Under the pieces are notes generated by a model, which was not told the origin of the DNA, ran no database searches, and saw nothing but the letters and a program-made list of their open reading frames with translations. Below are positions 61,241 through 64,000 of a stretch of DNA of 64,000 nucleotides, one piece after another. Both the position numbers and the translations under genes were made by a program. Numbering within the stretch: position 1 is the stretch's first letter; every line of letters starts with the position of its first letter. Source of the stretch: DATMNI01 sp035570275. Lineage in GTDB: Bacteria; Acidobacteriota; Terriglobia; Bryobacterales; Bryobacteraceae. The stretch is from assembly GCA_035570275.1 (NCBI GenBank), contig DATMNI010000093.1:1-64000 (forward strand). Reading direction: 5' to 3'.

Positions 61241-63991
61241 TCACTCCTCGCGCAGCGCCGTCAGCGGGTCAAGACGGCTGGCCGAGCGAGCCGGCAGGTA
61301 ACAGGCCACCAGCGCGACTGCCAGCAGCACCGCGGCCGCCGCGGCCACGCTGACCGGATCGCTCGCGCTCACGCCATACAGCATTCGGGACAGCAACTGG
61401 CCCACCGCCAGCGCCGCCACCAAACCGGCCGCCACGCCTGCCAGCACCAGTGACATCCCCTGCTTCAGGATCAGGCGCAGCACGCTTTCCTGCGCCGCGC
61501 CCAACGCCATGCGCAAGCCGATCTCCCGCCTCCGCCGGTTTACCGAGTAGGCCATGATCCCGTACAATCCGATGCTGGCGAGGCCGAGCGCCAGTAGTCC
61601 GAATGCGCTGAGCAACGCCACGCCGATCTTGGCGCCGAACAAAGATTGATCGACGATCTTGCGCCCGGTCCGGACATCGTCGACGGAAATCCTCGGCCCC
61701 ACCGCGCGCACTTCGCGCTGGACAGGGAGCAGAATCTGGTTGGGGTCCCACTTACTTCGCACATACAACACCATGGCATCGGAGTAACTCTGTTTGAGAG
61801 GAACATAGACGCACAATTGAGGCGGTTCCCCGAGCGTGGTATAGTTCGCCGTCTTCACCACTCCAATCACCTGCCGCCGGACTTTTTCGCCAGGGAGCCG
61901 GATGTGCTTTCCCAGGACCTCCTGGCCGGGCCAATAGTCGTGCGCCAGTTTCTGGTTCACGATGGCGACCCAGGTTCCGCCATCCTGATCCATTTCCGTA
62001 AAGTAGCGCCCTCGGTCCAGGGCGATACCCGCGGTCCGGAAGTAACCGGCGTCCACCGTGTCGACCACCGTGGCGATCGATTCCGCTTTCGACCGCAGAT
62101 CGCGGCCCTCCACTTCCAGGCCGCTTTGCATCCATCCCCACAGCGGCAGCAGGGAAGCCCACGAGGCGGACTCCACACCGGGCAGGGCAGCCACGCGCTC
62201 GCGAACCTGCTGGTAGAACGCCATGGTTTGTGGCTTCCCGTATCCGGCCTGCCCTGGATTGGTCATGAGCACCGCCAGATGTTGGGTCTCGAAACCCGGG
62301 TCGATGCGGTAGGCCCGCTCGATGCTTCGCAAGAACAAGGCTGCGGTTACCAGGGTTACGAACGAAAACGCCACTTGCCCTACCAACAGAGCGTTGGCGA
62401 ATGTGATTCGGCGGCGGCTCCTTCCGGTGGTGCGAGCCTCCTCCTTCAAGGTCTCTGCTACGCCGGTGCGAGACGCGCGCAAGGCCGGAGCGGTGCCGAA
62501 GACGAAGCCGGTCAATAGCGCGAGCAGCATCGCAAACACAAAGACCGGCGCATCCAGTTTCGGCGTGACGAGGTTGGCGGAGACCTCGGCCGGCAGGAAC
62601 GACCACAGCAGTTGTACGCCCGCAACGCCGATCGCGATTCCCAGCAGGCCGCTGAGAAGTCCCAGGAAAACACTCTCCGTAAGAAGCTGGCGCACCAGCC
62701 TTCCGCGGCTCGCTCCCATGGCCAGGCGAACCGAGATCTCGTGCCGCCGCGCCGCCGAGCGTGCCAGCAGGAGGTTGGCCACATTCGAGCACGCAATCAG
62801 CAGCACCAGACCCACTACCGCCATCAGCACGGCACTTCCGAAGAGAATCGGGTTACGTCCGGTGCTGGAATTGTCAATCCCGAAAATGGCGTCCGCGATC
62901 GGCCTCACGCTGGCGGTGCGGCCTTCGTTGGCCAGCGGCCAGGCACGCGCCAGCGCCGCCCCAATGGTGGCGAGATCGGCCTCCGCCTGTGCACGGCTTA
63001 TGCCGGGTTTAAGCCGTCCGACGCCCTGGAAGACCGCCTTGCTCCGATCGGTCAAGGCACTCTGCATCTCTGCCGGCAGCAACTGTTCCGCCATGGCCGC
63101 CGGTATCCAGAAGTCGGGGCCGAAGATGGCGTACACGCCGATGAATCGTGGCGGCGCCACGCCGATCACCGTGAAGAGCACGTTGTTGAGGCGCAGTGTC
63201 TTGCCCACGATGTCTTTGGCGCCGCCAAACCGCGCCTGCCAGGCGGCATAGTTCATTACCGTTACTGGATGGCCGCCGGGCGTTCCGTCCTCTTCCGGCG
63301 AGAAGAAGCGTCCGGCGGCAGGCTGGAGGCCCAACGTGGAGAAGTAGTTGCCCGTGACCAACTCGCCGAACATGCGCTGCGGCGCACCGCTCGAATCGTA
63401 CGTGACCACGCGCGGAGACGTATAACCGGCAAGCGAGTCGAAGACCGCGTTGCGGGCCGCATAGTCTTTGAGGTTGGCGTACGAGAGCGGCATGCTCACG
63501 CGGGATTTCGCGGTGGCTTTGGCATCAGCCGAGGCCACGGCTGCCAACCCGGAGGGGTCGTGAACCGGCAATGGATTCAAGATCAGGGTGTTGATGACGG
63601 TGAAGACGGTGGTGTTGGCGCCAACACCCAGCGCCAGCGTAACCACGACAAAGAGGGCGAACAGGGGACTCTTGCGCACGGTGCGGCAGGTGTAGCGGAG
63701 ATCTCTCCAGAGATCCCCCAGGAGGTTGGCCTTGGAGATGTCCCCGAGCGGCACGGCATCATGTCTTGTCATACGCCGGCTCTTTGGCAAACCCGCCTGC
63801 AGGGGATACATGTCTTCCAATTCGGATGCGGCGGTTCTATAGGCATCTTCTTCGGCGGCCCCGCTGCCAAGCAATTGCCGGTAGCGGTCTTCCAGGTGCT
63901 GGGCCAGTTCCTCCGTGAGATCCCGCTCCGCAGCCGCCTGCAGACGCAATGGGGCAATCCGTTCTCGAACGATCTTTGTGAAGTCAGGCAT
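61241..63991 (-). CDS. MacB/FtsX-type permease (ADOP family), third copy
   Basis: The 916-residue protein has the cytoplasmic N-terminal helix bundle (AAAERDLTEELAQHLEDRYR), then the permease with LALGVGANTTVFTVINTL, a MacB-like domain, LLIACSNVANLLLARSAARR, and the final GLRMALGAAQESVLRL and SRLDPLTALREE. The start lies at the window edge, so a PadR partner upstream cannot be excluded. It is convergent with the tannase-family gene. Confidence 0.9.
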   Translation of the reverse strand: MPDFTKIVRERIAPLRLQAAAERDLTEELAQHLEDRYRQLLGSGAAEEDAYRTAASELEDMYPLQAGLPKSRRMTRHDAVPLGDISKANLLGDLWRDLRYTCRTVRKSPLFALFVVVTLALGVGANTTVFTVINTLILNPLPVHDPSGLAAVASADAKATAKSRVSMPLSYANLKDYAARNAVFDSLAGYTSPRVVTYDSSGAPQRMFGELVTGNYFSTLGLQPAAGRFFSPEEDGTPGGHPVTVMNYAAWQARFGGAKDIVGKTLRLNNVLFTVIGVAPPRFIGVYAIFGPDFWIPAAMAEQLLPAEMQSALTDRSKAVFQGVGRLKPGISRAQAEADLATIGAALARAWPLANEGRTASVRPIADAIFGIDNSSTGRNPILFGSAVLMAVVGLVLLIACSNVANLLLARSAARRHEISVRLAMGASRGRLVRQLLTESVFLGLLSGLLGIAIGVAGVQLLWSFLPAEVSANLVTPKLDAPVFVFAMLLALLTGFVFGTAPALRASRTGVAETLKEEARTTGRSRRRITFANALLVGQVAFSFVTLVTAALFLRSIERAYRIDPGFETQHLAVLMTNPGQAGYGKPQTMAFYQQVRERVAALPGVESASWASLLPLWGWMQSGLEVEGRDLRSKAESIATVVDTVDAGYFRTAGIALDRGRYFTEMDQDGGTWVAIVNQKLAHDYWPGQEVLGKHIRLPGEKVRRQVIGVVKTANYTTLGEPPQLCVYVPLKQSYSDAMVLYVRSKWDPNQILLPVQREVRAVGPRISVDDVRTGRKIVDQSLFGAKIGVALLSAFGLLALGLASIGLYGIMAYSVNRRRREIGLRMALGAAQESVLRLILKQGMSLVLAGVAAGLVAALAVGQLLSRMLYGVSASDPVSVAAAAAVLLAVALVACYLPARSASRLDPLTALREE

Positions 63992-64000
63992 TTTCGTGAA

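Overview
The window looks like GC-rich chromosomal DNA of an acidobacterium of the Solibacter/Bryobacter type. The evidence is a secreted BACON-repeat protein (39596-42763) ending in the C-terminal domain known mainly from Solibacter, three long MacB/FtsX-type orphan permeases of the acidobacterial duplicated kind (26777, 48673 and 61241), one with an overlapping PadR regulator, and many secreted enzymes and TPR proteins. No rRNA, tRNA, CRISPR array or complete insertion sequence was seen.

Layout. 1-2.5 kb: minus-strand operon of two efflux periplasmic adaptors and the start of a third gene. 2.5-6.7 kb: a small membrane protein, a class II glutamine amidotransferase of the asparagine synthase family, and an overlapping ArnT-like glycosyltransferase. 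6.9-23.5 kb: one co-directional block of virion genes in order: small terminase-like protein, TerL, portal, scaffold, P22-type coat, neck proteins, tail tube, tail chaperone with a -1 frameshift extension, a very short tape measure candidate, two DUF2460-like proteins, a 1296-aa tail tip protein and a TIM-barrel tail protein. There is no integrase, repressor, replication or lysis gene and no visible att repeat, so the block resembles a gene transfer agent, tail-derived device or domesticated prophage more than an active phage. 23.8-26.1 kb: orphan sigma-54 response regulator and two tiny membrane proteins. 26.8-33.5 kb: permease, M28 peptidase, SCO1-like protein and TPR lipoprotein-like partner. 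33.5-34.1 kb: decayed genes including a nucleotidyltransferase remnant. 34.1-35.9 kb: a tightly overlapping three-gene operon (OB-type protein plus two different DUF488 proteins). 36-39.4 kb: dnaE. 39.6-48.7 kb: BACON protein, membrane-fused spermidine synthase-like protein, glutaryl-CoA dehydrogenase-like enzyme, Uma2 nuclease with a duplicated remnant and an 81-bp hairpin, SnoaL-like protein, hypothetical protein. 48.7-51.8 kb: permease with PadR. 52.2-52.9 kb: ParD antitoxin with a broken ParE. 53-57.5 kb: a small secreted protein, then an outer-membrane TPR/barrel protein overlapping a PgaB-like TIM-barrel protein. 57.5-64 kb: ferrochelatase, DUF4159 protein, tannase-family esterase and a third permease.

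Most interesting: the virion-gene block without phage autonomy genes, its textbook A-AAA-AAC slippery site in the tail chaperone, its 216-aa tape measure candidate, and the OB/DUF488/DUF488 operon. All functional names are from reading the protein sequences by eye; no database search was run.
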